This document shows, piece by piece, positions 50,888 to 63,019 of a DNA stretch of 64,000 nucleotides (positions are counted from its first letter, which is position 1; the number at the start of each line of letters is the position of its first letter). This DNA is from Ashinkailepas kermadecensis (Eukaryota; Arthropoda; Thecostraca; Neolepadidae). The notes below the pieces were generated by a model. It worked only from the letters and a program-made list of their open reading frames with translations, was not told the origin of the DNA and made no database searches. The position numbers and the translations under genes are program-made. Where the stretch lies: contig JAOTOM010003665.1 in NCBI GenBank assembly GCA_034440615.1, forward strand, positions 2,501 through 66,500, read 5' to 3'.

Positions 50888-51180
50888 GTGAGCGGTGGTG
50901 ACCTCAGCCGATGTCCTATGTTTACCAGGTGAGCGGTTGTGACCCCAGCGGATGTCTTATGCTGACCAGGCGAACGGTGGTGGTGGCGGCGGTGGTGACC
51001 CCAGCAGATGTCTTGTGTTTACCAGGTAAGCGGTGGTGGTGGCGGTGGTGATGACCCCAACAGATGTCTAGTGTTTACCAGGTAAGCGGTGGTGGTGGCG
51101 GTGGTGGTGACCCCAGCGGATGTCTTGTGTTTACCAGGTAAGCGGTGGTATGGCGGTGGTGGTGACCCCAGCGGATGTCT
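50877..51180 (+). repeat. tandem copies of the exon end plus 5' splice site
   Basis: Units of 40-57 bp each contain TTTACCAG|GT(G/A)AGCGGT followed by a GGTGGTGGTGACCCCAGCGGATGTCTT-like tract. The authentic junction is at 50887/50888. Copies with intact GT lie at 50929, 51026, 51082 and 51138, and one decayed GC copy is at 50969. The array ends with TTTGTTTCCACAG (AG at about 51192), an acceptor-like string. Confidence 0.9.
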
Positions 51181-53321
51181 TTTGTTTCCACAGGCGGTGA
51201 AAATTGCCAGGTCAGGTCAATGTGCAGCACTAGGTGCTATGGAGAACAGGGCTGTACGCCCAACAACTTCATTAAATGCGACATTAATATATAGCCTGCA
51301 CGGGAAGCGACGTCATAAAGCGACCTTTGTGCTTAGTGACTCCCGCGACGCCTCTCGTTAAAGCAGTGGATATTCTAGAGGTCTCAAATCAACGTCTGAT
51401 AAATATAGCTTGCGGTCACCTACCTATCCCGCACCGGACCAATGCGTCACATAGGTTAAAGCTGAGAACGGGGTCAGGTCAGATGGTGCGCCAAATGGGC
51501 AGTGATCGAGGCGGCCAATGAAGGACATAATTGGACGTGGGACGTGGACGCTCAAAATGATCCGTCCTATTGATGTATCTCGTGCACAAAATCATCCGTA
51601 AGTGAATGCTCTCTTGTCTTGATCATAGCGCGCCCACAGATGGCCTGGTAATGTCAGAGGTCACATCTTATGAAAGGTGTCGAGTATTTCAGGCGAAATA
51701 ATGAACGTCATCATTCATGTAGTCATGCCCTGCAATGCCATTCATTCTGCTGGAATTAATTCGTACTTCATCGAAACAAACCTGCGCCTGGGTTTGGCTA
51801 CAATCAGAACAATGCGGCCTTCAGAGCCCTTCGTTTCACACATGTGGTTCTGAGTACACGCCAGCCGCAGCTGTAAGCCAGAGTCAGACGCCAGCTGCAC
51901 CACCTGCACCCGCACTCGACGCGCACCAGTGGGCGCTCTCACCACGTGACACACCAGTGGGCGCTCTCACCGCGTGACACACCAGTGGGCGCTCTCACCA
52001 CGTGACACACCAGTGGGCGCTCTCACCACGTGACACACCAGTGGGCGCTCTCACCACGTGACACACCAGTGGGCGCTCTCACCGCGTGACACACCGGCGG
52101 GCGCTCTCACCACGTGACACACCAGTGGGCGCTCTCACCACGTGACACACCAGTGGGCGCTCTCACCACGTGACACACCAGTGGGCGCTCTCACCACGTG
52201 ACACACCAGTGGGCGCTCTCACCGCGTGACATACCGGCGGGCGCTCTCACCACGTGACACACCAGTGGGCGTGCTCACCGCGTGACAAACCGGTGGGCGC
52301 TCTCACCACGTGACACACCAGTGGGCGCTCTCACCACGTGACACACCAGTGGGCGCTCTCACCACGTGACACACCAGTGGGCGTGCTCACCGCGTGACAA
52401 ACCGGTGGGCGCTCTCACCACGTGACACACCAGTGGGCGCTCTCACCACGTGACACACCAGTGGGCGCTCTCACCACGTGACACACCAGTGGGCGCTCTC
52501 ACCACGTGACATACCGGCGGGCGCTCTCACCACGTGACACACCAGTGGGCGCTCTCACCGCGTGACACACCAGTGGGCGCTCTCACCGCGTGACACACCA
52601 GTGGGCGCTCTCACCACGTGACACACCAGTGGGCGCTCTCACCGCGTGACATACCGGCGGGCGCTCTCACCACGTGACACACCAGTGGGCGCTCTCACCA
52701 CGTGACACACCAGTGGGCGTGCTCACCGCGTGACACACCAGTGGGCGTGCTCACCGCGTGACAAACCGGTGGGCGTGCTCACCGCGTGACACACCAGTGG
52801 GCGTGCTCACCGCGTGACAAACCGGTGGGCGCTCTCACCACGTGACACACCAGTGGGCGCTCTCACCGCGTGACACACCAGTGGGCGTGCTCACCGCGTG
52901 ACAAACCAGTGGGCGCTCTCACCGTGTGACACACCAGTGGGCGCTCTCACCACGTTGCACACCGGTGGGCGCTCTCACCGCGTGACACACCGGTGGAAAG
53001 TGGTCTTTGCTACACTTGTGTCGTTTCTTGACCGATGTCTCGTGCATTGTCGGAGATGAGTGATCTCCGTGATCCTTGATCTCCGCCGTCCGTGATCTTT
53101 GGGACGTCTGGTGTCCGTCATCTGTGAGTTGTGTAGCATCTGACATCTGCCATCCGAGATCTTTGTGACATCCGTTGTCCATGATCGCGACACATGATGT
53201 TCGTCATCCGTGATATCGGTGACGCATTATCTAACGTCGTCCGTGATCCTCGTGCCACATGACGTCCGTGGGGTCAGATGCCAGGCCTTCAGTCGGCTGA
53301 TCACTGGTGACGCCGTTTCAG
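50888..53321 (+). other. intron inside the aristaless homeodomain
   Basis: This is a 2434-bp GT-AG intron that interrupts the Arg31 codon. It contains a tandem copy series of the exon A/donor junction (to about 51180), a unique stretch of about 700 bp, a 28-bp CACGTG-bearing minisatellite (51924-52996) and a degenerate tract rich in CCGTGATC-like words (about 53010-53250). The polypyrimidine tract before the acceptor is short. Confidence 0.85.
51924..52996. repeat. 28-bp minisatellite, about 38 units, CACGTG-bearing
   Basis: The unit is close to CACCAGTGGGCG + CTCTCACCACGTGACA. Variation is concentrated at CACGTG versus CGCGTG, GCTCTC versus GTGCTC, and CCAGTGG versus CCGGCGG or CCGGTGG. By eye roughly twenty units keep CACGTG, the bHLH-type E-box core. 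The array lies wholly within the aristaless intron. Confidence 0.95.
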
Positions 53322-53367
53322 GGAGGAGCTGGCCATGAAAGTCGGACTCACCGAGGCTCGCATCCAG
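53322..53367 (+). CDS. al: aristaless/Arx homeobox gene, 46-bp mini-exon (homeodomain residues 31-46)
   Basis: Following an acceptor (CCGTTTCAG, AG at 53320-53321), 46 bases complete Arg31 and encode EELAMKVGLTEARIQ, the end of helix 1-2 linker and helix 2 through Gln46. A donor GTATGT follows at 53368. Joined to exon A the frame is exact: AG + G makes Arg. The exit between residues 46 and 47 is a classic intron position of paired-like homeobox genes. The short exon between residues 31 and 46 matches, as I recall, the 46-bp exon 3 of vertebrate ARX, which argues for Arx/aristaless rather than other paired-like classes. It differs from remembered fly Aristaless by one conservative change (Val for Ile in MKIGL). 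Helix 3 (VWFQNRRAKWRK) must be on another exon, and I could not find it downstream in the window. Confidence 0.93.
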
Positions 53368-54040
53368 GTATGTACCGGTTCTGCTTCGCCTCGCGACACA
53401 GACCTGCCGCCGCTGTCGCACGAGGAACAGCTCCATTTACACCGACCGGTCGACCATGCACGGTTCCCACACAAATGGCCTGCTTAGCGGCTATCCTGCC
53501 GCGCTCACAATGGTTCTCCGAATCTAATTTAATTTTTATTTGAGCATCGGTCCTTTTAATGCGCTCTCTCGGCAGTAAAGCGATTATATGCCGTATACCA
53601 ATTTCAGGCGCTGTTTGTAGCTTTAGGCTTTAGAGCCCTATAAAGAGGACGGCTGGTGGAGAACCACGAGTCTTCCGTTCTGCGCCTGCTTGTCCACTCC
53701 GCGAAATAGTTAGCTATTCTAGAAATAAGCACTAACTGCTGGCCGCAATATGTGGTCCTTAACTAGACCATTTGCTAGGAATAACAGTGCGCCCGTGGTC
53801 ATGAACCCACCCCAATTTGCACGCCAGCGGCACTAATGTGCATTTTTCACGAACCCTTGAAAATTCCCACATTAAGCGACGAGTATCACGTCATGTTGGT
53901 AATTTTCTCCTCGTCGCCATGACGACCGACTGATTAAAACCGAAAACAGCCGCCCACCGTTGGGCTCCGTCCGACTCGACTCGATGACTCGGCTTGGTTC
54001 ACCCCAACCCGGCCAGGCCCGGCCCGGGCTGGCCTAGTTT

Positions 54041-54343
54041 GGCCCAGCATGGCCCAGCCCAGCCCAGCCCAGCCCAGCCCAGCCCAGCCCAGCCCAGCCC
54101 TGCCCAGTCCAGTCCAGTCTAGCCCAGCTCAGCCCAGCCCAGCCCAGCCCAGTCCAGTCCAGCCCAGCCCAGCCCAGCCCAGCCCAGCCCAGCCCAGCCC
54201 AGCCCAGCCCAGCCCAGCCCAGCCCAGCCCAGCCCAGCTCAGCCCAGCCCAGTCCAGCCCAGCCCAGCTCAGCCCAGCCCAGCCCAGTCCAGCCCAGCCC
54301 AGCTCAGCCCAGCCCAGCCCAACCCAGCCAAGCCCAGCCCAGC
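54041..54343. repeat. CAGCC pentanucleotide array
   Basis: About 60 units of AGCCC with AGTCC and AGCTC variants. PAQPS frames and WAGLG antisense frames are artefacts. Confidence 0.97.
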
Positions 54344-54665
54344 CCGTGCTGTCTAAATGGCCGCCGCATGTTGACGCCAAGACGAGCGCGATAGGCGGCG
54401 GGCTTGTCGCCTCACCAGATACACCGCGGCGGGCTGCCGGCCGCGCCACGTTCGCTCCCGTGGCGCCTCGATTCGTGTCATCACACGATCCCGTCATTAC
54501 GCCAGGCGGCACGGCCGCTATCTCATCAGTCATACTGTTTGCCTAATGTATGCCTGTTGTCGTCCGCGCACCGCCCCCAGTTAGGTGGACAAAGACGGCG
54601 CACGCAAGCGCCGCCGCCCGTGACGCGCGCGCTGCCATATCGGAGCCGCCGGGTCCGCCTGATCG

Positions 54666-55280
54666 GCGCCGCCGAGCTGCCAGTGAGCGGCGCGCTCGTC
54701 ACAGGGCGGCGGCCGAGCTGCCAGTGAGCGGCGCGCTCGCCACAGGGCGGCGGCCGAGCTGCCAGTGAGAGGCGCCGCCGAGCTGCCAGTGAGCGGCGCG
54801 CTCGCCACAGGGCGGCGGCGCGCTCGCCACAGGGCGGCGGCCGAGCTGCCAGTGAGAGGCGCCGCCGAGCTGCCAGTGAGCGGCGCGCTCGCCACAGGGC
54901 GGCGGCCGAGCTGCCAGTGAGAGGCGCCGCCGAGCTGCCAGTGAGTGGCGCGCTCGTCACAGGGCGGCGGCCGAGCTGCCAGTGAGCGGCGCGCTCGCCA
55001 CAGGGCGGCGGCCGAGCTGCCAGTGAGAGGCGCCGCCGAGCTGCCAGTGAGAGGCGCCGCCGAGCTGCCAGTGAGTGGCGCGCTCGTCACAGGGCGGCGG
55101 CCGAGCTGCCAGTGAGAGGCGCCGCCGAGCTGCCAGTGAGGCGCCGCCGAGCTGCCAGTGAGAGGCGCCGCCGAGCTGCCAGTGAGTGGCGCGCTCGTCA
55201 CATGGCGGCGGCCGAGCTGCCAGTGAAAGGCGCCGCCGAGCTGCCAGTGAGTGGCGCGCTCGTCACAGGGCGGCGGCCGA
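54666..55280. repeat. composite GC-rich minisatellite (24- and 41-bp modules)
   Basis: Module 1 is GCCGAGCTGCCAGTGAGAGG + CGCC. Module 2 is GAGCTGCCAGTGAGCGGCGC + GCTCGTCACAGGGCGGCGGCC. They alternate irregularly and give long frames on both strands. Confidence 0.96.
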
Positions 55281-55615
55281 GCGGTGTGCCGCTGCCGTCG
55301 GGTGGGGAGGGCGGGGGAGGGGGGACGACGACGTTGCATCGCGCCGCGAGCGGCGACTGGAATTGAATGTGGCTGCTAATTGTCGGGCCGGAGGAGGAAG
55401 TGGGGAAACTGGTGGAGCTGTCCACACGCCAGTCTACCAGCCAGCGCCCCGCCAAGATTTATGGTGTGAACATCGTGACCCTATTATAGCTGGTAATAGG
55501 AGAGCTGGAGGTGGCGGCCCAGGCACCTGCAGCCTCTCGCTCGAGAGTCATGCACAGAATCCGCCCATGTCTGCGCGGATCCTCGCGTAGTTCCTGCTTC
55601 GACGCATTTTCCTAC

Positions 55616-56150
55616 GGGGGCCGGGTAGGACATACGGGGGCCGGGTCGGCGGGGGCCGGGTGGGACACGGGGACCGGGTCAGCGGGGGCCGGGTGGGACA
55701 CACGGAGACCGGGTCGGCGGGGACCGGGTCGGCGGGGGCCGGGTGGGACACGGGGACCGGGTCGGCGGGGGCCGGGTGGGACACACGGGGCCGGGTCGGC
55801 GGGGGCCGGGTGGGACACGGGGACCGGGTCGGCGGGGGCCGGGTGGGACACGGGGTCGGGTCGGCGGGGGCCGGGTGGGACACGGGGTCGGGTCGGCGGG
55901 GGCCGGGTGGGACACACGGGGCCGGGTCGGCGGGGGTCGGGTGGGACACGGGGTCGGGTCGGCGGGGGTCGGGTGGGACACGGGGTCGGGGCGGCGGGGG
56001 TCGGGTGGGACACGGGGTCGGGTCGGCGGGGGCCGGGTGGGACACACGGGGCCGGGTCGGCGGGGGTCGGGTGGGACACGGGGTCGGGTCGGCGGGGGCC
56101 GGGTCGGACACACGGGGTCGGGTCGGCGGGAGCCGGGCGGCACACGCTCC
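55616..56150 (+). repeat. 32-36-bp G-rich minisatellite, about 15 units
   Basis: Units are of the type GGGTGGGACACGGGGTCGGG + TCGGCGGGGGCC. Every unit has at least four runs of three or more G on the + strand, the pattern required for a G-quadruplex. Confidence 0.96.
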
Positions 56151-57275
56151 CCGGCGACAGCCGTCTGCATCGGCTGGGCGTGGGCTGGCCGGGCGTGCGG
56201 CCGCCGGCGGGTGTCCGCCGGCGGGGCCCACCATTGGCATTCCTCAGCCGACGCGAACCGCAGCTCAGTACTTGGAAAGCCGAGTGCACTGCTCGGCCGC
56301 ATGCCTTTGGACACGAATCGGTCGCTAGTGTGCCATGTGGCAGAAACATTGCACGAATAACGAGCTGGTCGTTGGCATTACGCTGCGTCCTGATTAGCAT
56401 GAGAACGAGATAAGTGTTAAGATATAGGCGACTGTATCGTGTCGGCTAAACGGGTCTGACCACGGGAAAAGCTCGCAGCGCCCATCAACACGTACTTGCA
56501 GCTGAACGCCGGCCAATGCTTTATTTTTATCGCCCTCACCCGCCTACCCCAGCTCATTTCACGCTAATTTAATTAGTCACAACTTGTTTGTATACCTGTT
56601 CTGTTGGATTGGTTAAAATTCCACAGCTAATGGGATTAATATCGGGGGAGCGGGCGGGTGGGTGGACGCCGGTGAAATATGTCGGAGGTGTGGGGTGGCT
56701 CCGGACGGCCGCTCGCTCCAGACAGACCGACAAGACGAATCGTTGCGACCAGGCGGGCCGATTAGCGGACGAACACGACCGCCGCGTATAAATATGTAAC
56801 TGGCCGGCCGAGATAAACGACTGCCTCTTCGGCCGGAGATTGTTTGCGCGCGCGCGCGCCGCTCGCTGGCGCTCGCGCTGGCCGCGATTTCAACACCGCC
56901 CGGACGCCCGGCGCTCTGACCATCAATTACGTTATTTGCTCTTCATTTCCGGCCAGAGCGGCCGCCACGATTGGCGGCGCTGCGTTCCCAGCCGGCTGAT
57001 TGGGCCGCCGCTGGCCGCGGAGACACCTAATTGGGCCCGCCGGCGGCGTCGCTAAACCGACCGGATGCGCCGACCGGCCCGCCGTCCGTCGCGTCGACGT
57101 CGACGCATCACTAATCAATGCCGGCTGATCAATGCCGCGGCGCCGCACCGAGTTGACGGACTGTCAGCGAGGGGCCGGCGCACCCGAGTCGCCAGCGAGC
57201 GTCCGCTCCGCCGCCGCCGGGCCAGCTGCATGGGCGGGTCGCTCCACCCCTGTACCTGTCACAGGCACTCACCGA

Positions 57276-57366
57276 CCTGCCGACCCTACTGCCGACCCTT
57301 CTGCCGACCCTACTGCCGACCCTTCTGCCGACCGTGCTGCCGACCCTTCTGCCGACCCTTCTGCCG
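57276..57366. repeat. 12-bp minisatellite, about 7 units
   Basis: The unit is CTGCCGACCCTT with CTA and GTG variants. Confidence 0.95.
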
Positions 57367-57568
57367 GCCGGTCTCTCCACCCTGCTGGATTGCCTGCCCG
57401 CTATGTCTTCTCGGTCTGACTATACAGTGTACACCTGTCTATCCGCCTTTGCAGTCTTCCTCGCTGACTCAGCTGCCATACCTCGGCAGCGGAGGCGTGG
57501 TGACGCTTGCATAAGCACTTCAGTGCTCGTCCAGTCTGCTAGTCGGCCTGCCTTGAGACCTATCCGCC

Positions 57569-57706
57569 AGTCCTGTCCAGTCCTGTCCAGTCGAATGACC
57601 TTCTGTCCTGTCGAATGACCTCCTGTCCAGTCGAATGACCTGTCCAGTCGAATGACCTGTCCAGTCGAATGACCTCCTGTCCAGTCGAATGACCTCCTGT
57701 CCGGTT
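57569..57706. repeat. 16-20-bp tandem repeat, about 7 units
   Basis: The repeated words are TGTCCAGTCGAATGACC and CTCC, in variable combination. Confidence 0.93.
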
Positions 57707-58504
57707 TGTCGGAGTGCCTGAGCGGTTAGTTTGAATCAGCTTGACAATCTGTCGGGTCACTGCATTGACACTATCCAAGGTCGCTGACCCGGTCAGAGAG
57801 GCACACTCTATGGTATTAAAAAGCGATTCAGCACCTCGTTTGGCAGCACGCACGGCCTTTATGCGATGCTGGCGCGAAATCGCCGGAGCAGGTAATTGAT
57901 GGCTGGCCGGGTTATTGTCATGGATCATGCCATCGGTCGGCGGCGATGGTGCGCTGGCGGGCCTGCCTCCAGCTCTGACCAGTCGGCCTCAAGACGCCCG
58001 GAGCCCGCCGTCGCGTCGCTACAGGAAGCCTGTACAGCGGGTTCCAGTTGGTCTTGCGTGAGAGGTGCTTGGCCGGTGGAGATCTGCACGAGGGTAGGGT
58101 GCGGCTGATTCTGCCGTCAGGATTGGAATTGTGGTGTTATTGGGCAGGTTATTTAGTCTAAAACGGGTTGGCTAAACAAGAAAACGCACGTGACGTGCAA
58201 GGCATGTCGTGACCCTCCCCCATCCCCACACTGCACACACACACACACCCTCAAACATTCTGATCAAAATGGCTGGCAAAGCTTGCTTTGCGTCAGACGG
58301 CCACCAGGTGGCCATCAGCTGGCTAGATCTTGGCGGCAACTCGATCCCTGATCATGCACCACCAGCTAGCACATGCAACGGCGGCCACGCAAGGCCGACC
58401 GTTCGAATTGTGAACACAATTGTGACGTCACGCGCACGCCTCGATCGCCCGGCGCGACCCGGTCGCCGGCACGGGCGGGTCTCACGCTCGGTCTGGCGCC
58501 GAGT

Positions 58505-58930
58505 CGGACCCGGTCAGGCCTCGTGTCGCCAGGGGCAGTCGCCGCCTGGTGTCGCCAGGGGCAGTCGTCGCCCGGTGTCGCCAGGGGCAGTCGTCGCCCG
58601 GTGTCGCCAGGGGCAGTCGCCGCCCGGTGTCGCCAGGGGCAGTCGCCGCCCGGTGTCGTCAGGGGCAGTCGCCGCCCGGTGTCGCCAGGGGCAGTCGCCG
58701 CCTGGTGTCGCCAGGGGCAGTCGCCGCCTGGTGTCGCCAGGGGCAGTCGTCGCCCGGTGTCGCCAGGGGCAGTCGTCGCCCGGTGTCGCCAGGGGCAGTC
58801 GCCGCCCGGTGTCGCCAGGGGCAGTCGTCGCCTGGTGTCGCCAAAGGCAGTCGCCGCCCGGTGTCGCCAGGGGCAGTCGCCGCCCGGTGTCGCCAGGGGC
58901 AGTCGCCGCCCGGTGTCGCCAGGGGCAGTC
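58505..58930. repeat. 26-bp minisatellite, 16 units
   Basis: The unit is CGCCGCCCGGTGTCGCCAGG + GGCAGT. 26 is not a multiple of three, so all frames are open over long distances. Confidence 0.97.
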
Positions 58931-59696
58931 GCGCGGACGCCGTCCGACAAGCGGTCGCGGCGCACTCGCTGCCCGGAACGGAACGAATGACCACTGCGGC
59001 CGGGCCGGTGTAACGACTTCCCGGAGTGTCAGGGCACAAGGGATGGCCGCTAATTCGATGATGGCACGAAGCCGACAATCGCCGGGTGACAGCCGGGACA
59101 CTGTTATTTGGCTAATATATGGGTGGGAACGACGCTGGCGATGAATTAGACGGAGCGGCTCATCTGCGCATGCGCTGACAGCCGATGCGGCGACCGCCCG
59201 TGTTAGCGGTGATGTTGTTAGTGGATAATAAGTGGGAGAGTTGCTGAGCTCGCTGAGGTGGGAACAGCCGTCATTACAAAGAAGAAAATGTTTGGAATGT
59301 TTTTTTCATGATTTTGACGGAGACCTCATACTCCAAAGACCGAAAGCTGCGCCCAAGGCACGATTGCGATGAATATTGTCTTTGGGGAGAGAGGGCAAAG
59401 CCCGAACAAGTCTACTGCCATGCAGCTATCAAGAAGTTCATATCAGTGGCCCTACCCGACCGATCCGCAATCCGCGCTAACGTTTAGTTTGCTTGTTGCG
59501 GCGTTGACAAGTCCGGCTTGCCGCTCATGATCACTTTTGCTCTTTAAATATCGATCTTTACCAGCTTCATCAGCATTTCCTACGCAATAAATCTTCGCAA
59601 ATCTGTCGGTATGAAGGATTTGTGGCGGCACTTCAGCATGGCCCGTCGTGTCAGATCGGCAGGTCACGTGATTACGTGCCGTCATGTGACCTGCGT

Positions 59697-59835
59697 GCCC
59701 GGGGCAGCACAGTCGGCCGGCGCAGGTGGCGGAGGAAGCGTGCCCTGGGCAGTACAGTCGGCCGGCGCAGATGGCGGAGGAAGCGTGCCCGGGGCAGTAC
59801 AGTCGGCCGGCGCGGGTGGCGGAGGAAGCGCGAGC
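59697..59835. repeat. 45-bp tandem repeat, 3 units
   Basis: The unit contains GTGCCCGGGGCAGTACAGTC, GGCCGGCGCAGGTGGCGGAG and GAAGC. Confidence 0.93.
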
Positions 59836-60233
59836 TGCCGCACTCACTGGCCAGGCGTGGCAGGCCCGAGCTGCTGTCGCAACTTCTCCATCACAGCCGT
59901 ATGGTGCCCGCTCCTGTACCTGCAGCACGGCAGCACCATAACCCGCTTCGTGTTCACATCCGTCCAGCGCATTGTACCAGCGACAGCCTACTTCATATTC
60001 GCCTTGTACGACGTGGCACATGGAGATCAATTTGCAATCGGCAACAAGCTTTTGCTGCTCTCCTCGAACAGCTACGGCTCATCTTGGCTGATAATTATGG
60101 CCAAGCTGTATGGGTGCGCGGCTTCACAACCACTAGCAATGTGTTGATTGGCCTGCCGTGTAGACTGCGGCCGTGCATAGCCCGGCCAACACTGCTCACT
60201 GAATTCAGCGTACGTTCCAGCCGCGCCTGTCGA

Positions 60234-60306
60234 TAAGCGTCCCTGCACGGTGCCAAGTCAATCGAAAATGAGCGTCCCTGGACGGTGCTAAGTCAGTCGA
60301 AAATGA
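60234..60306. repeat. 35-bp tandem duplication
   Basis: AGCGTCCCTGCACGGTGCCA + AGTCAATCGAAAATG occurs twice with few changes. Confidence 0.9.
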
Positions 60307-60597
60307 GCGCATCAACCTGATGGACGCCGACGAATATTTGATGGTTCGCGGAGGACGATGCCCAATCAATTCCCGTTGTGTGCCGGGGCGATCACGCTCG
60401 CACCGTCGCTGCTGCAGACCTTGCCCGACATCGGTGTAACGTTAGCCGGTTCTGGGGCCACATGCCCCAAGGTTTGGAACAGAAATAACTTGTCCCCCAG
60501 TTTTGAAACCTGTTCCCGTCTACTGCCTTGTCCCATGCTATCTGTCTTGTCTTCAGTTTCAAAAACGAAGCTACACCCATGGTGCCGAGCGTGGTCG

Positions 60598-60748
60598 TGT
60601 GCGGGCGGCAGGTGGCGAGCTGCGTCAGCCGGGCGGCAGGTGGGGAGCTGCGTCAGCCGGGCGGCAGGTGGCGAGCTACGTCAGCCGGGCGGCAGGTGGG
60701 GAGCTGCGTCAGCCGGGCGGCAGCGGCGAGCTGCGTCAGCCGGGTCGG
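60598..60748. repeat. 28-bp minisatellite, about 5 units
   Basis: The unit is GTCAGCCGGGCGGCAGGTGG + CGAGCTGC. Confidence 0.95.
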
Positions 60749-61576
60749 TGCCTGCGCTGTCCGTGTGTGCTGGCAGGCAGCTAATGTCGTCGCGCCCGTC
60801 ACCAGCGCGGCCACGGCACGATCACCGACTGTGCCGAGGTTCGAGGCAGCGACATGGCTAATGGGCGCCGCTATGGGTGTCGGCACGCGGCACGCCTCGC
60901 CACCTCGGCTCCGACACGGCCAAATGGGCCGCCGACCAAAGTGGCGCGCAGCACAAGCCGCCGGCCCAATGGTGGTGCTGTCCGCAAACGGTGCAAACAG
61001 CTTCCGGGCATGCCATAAACGGCGGGACGGACGGCCCGGGAGCGGCACGGGCTATTGCACCGCACCGCCCGCCGGGTAATTAACACACGCCACGGCCGTG
61101 TCAATCGACTCGAAGTGGTCGCATGTCTCCTGTACGTTACTGCTCGTATTGCTCCTCCTCCGGCCCGTCCGGTCCGGCGTAGCCTGGCGCCGTCCCTGCC
61201 TCACCTGACGTCGCCTTCCCCGCCCTCTCTCCTGTGTGCTGCACCTGAAGCCCACTGTTCCAGTTTGACAGAGGAGAGCATAGATAGCGTCAGTCACACT
61301 TCGCTCTCCAAAGCTGACGCCAGACCTACGAAGTGGTTCAAATTCATACTGCTCCGCTCTCCTCGCCCGAAAAAAAAAGAACTCTAGTCTTCTTTATCGC
61401 ACCACACACAGGCGGTCCTTTGTACCGAAACAGGGCTCATACGCAGTCTCGGAATTCCTCACGCCGTCAGCGGTCACCTCATATATCGGATTCGGCGGCA
61501 GGTTAAGACGCTGGTTTGGAATTAAAATCGTGGGTATTGGCGGAAAGATCTGCAGCAACACGCAGCCGTCTTTGGT

Positions 61577-62050
61577 ACGGATAGGGACTGCACGTGGTGC
61601 GGACAGGAGTATCATTAGGTGTGGATAGGGACTGCACGTGGTGCGGACAGGAGTATCATTAGGTGTGGACAGGGACTGCACGTGGTGCGGACAGGAGTAT
61701 CATTAGGTGTGGATAGGGACTGCACGTGGTGCGGACAGGAGTATCATTAGTTGTGGATAGGGACTGCACGTGGTGCGGATAGGAGTATCATTAGGTGTGG
61801 ATAGGGACTGCACGTGGTGCGGACAGAAGTATCATTAGGTGTGGATAGGGACTGCACGTGGTGCGGACAGGAGTAGCATTAGGTGTGGATAGGGACTGCA
61901 CGTGGTGCGGACAGGAGTAGCATTAGGTGTGGATAGGGACTGCACGTGGTGCGGACAGGAGTATCATTAGGTGTGGATAGTGACTGCACGTGGTGCGGAC
62001 AGGAGTATCATTAGGTGTGGATAGGGACTGCACGTGGTGCGGACAGGAGA
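61577..62050. repeat. 44-bp minisatellite, about 11 units
   Basis: The unit contains TGGTGCGGACAGGAGTATCA, TTAGGTGTGGATAGGGACTG and CACG. Confidence 0.97.
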
Positions 62051-63019
62051 CGTGCCTTCGATATTTGGTAGGAGCAGAATCAATTTAGGGTCGATTAAGG
62101 AATCGCCTGTTTTCTGAATCGGAGTCAGGATCGTTTAGAAATCCTGGTGAATCAGAATCAGAAATGAATCACTTACTTGGTCGAAGAAAACAAAACAATC
62201 GATCCACCAATAATGTATGGGTAAATCGTGCTTTTGTTCGACGCCATCACACATTTGAACAACAAGGTTTACCAACAAGGATACCAGGAACTGATATTTA
62301 TGGGTGCTACTTTCTGTATATTAGATGGTGTTCGAGCACAATTGAAAATTGCTTGGCCATGACCAGTAGTTCATGAGCATTACCTAGCATCAACCATAAG
62401 GGCGTCATAATTGAATCTTCAGGGTCATATCATCAATAAAGTATGATTCACATTTCTATTGCCAATTGGAAGGATTTATGGATTTGTTACAATCATTTTA
62501 AGGATTGTTATCTGAGTAGCACAGTTGAATGAGCAGGGTTGCATTTTCCCCGCCTGCCAGTGCGAAGTTGTTAAATATGGTAGATTACAGGTACTATCCT
62601 AATTCAACTAGATATGAACCTGGGGCTTAGGTTAATAATTCAGTTCCTCACAAATCCAATACAATGGCAGCAGCTTACAGAACCAAACCATTGTGATAGA
62701 GAGGTAGCACAACGCCACGAAAATATATAAATATTTAGGAGGTTGTTAGTTATTTCGGGTCCAATGTTTTCTGCTACGATCAGTAACTTCCGGGTCAACT
62801 GTTGTGCTTGAAACTGCATGAATCAGAGTCTACTATTTTGTGCAATGAATTAAAGAATCAACTCCATTTTCCGAAAACCAACTATAAACCAGTTGTATAA
62901 TCGACTCCTATCCGAAATCTTTGGGGCGTGAATGGATTCAGTCGACATGAATAAAGCAGAAGCCTTGGTTATAAGCCGTGTTTGCTGTTGGAAAGAGCCG
63001 TGTTCATGTCCGACTAATA

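Noticed and set aside
54049..55339. PAQPS-type and Arg/Ala-rich long frames
   Set aside because: Pentanucleotide and composite minisatellite translations.
55511..56413. 300-codon + frame rich in Gly/Arg and antisense Pro-rich frames
   Set aside because: Caused by the G-rich minisatellite. No non-repeat domain.
56780..56800. TATAAATA promoter
   Set aside because: An isolated AT-rich word in a presumed intron without downstream coding support.
58209..59144. 311-codon + frame and equally long minus frames
   Set aside because: They are dominated by a 26-bp tandem array; composition artefact.
61320..61350. Possible helix-3 homeodomain exon (a TGGTTCAAATTC string)
   Set aside because: The surrounding codons do not give VWFQNRR in any frame and no acceptor matches phase 0.
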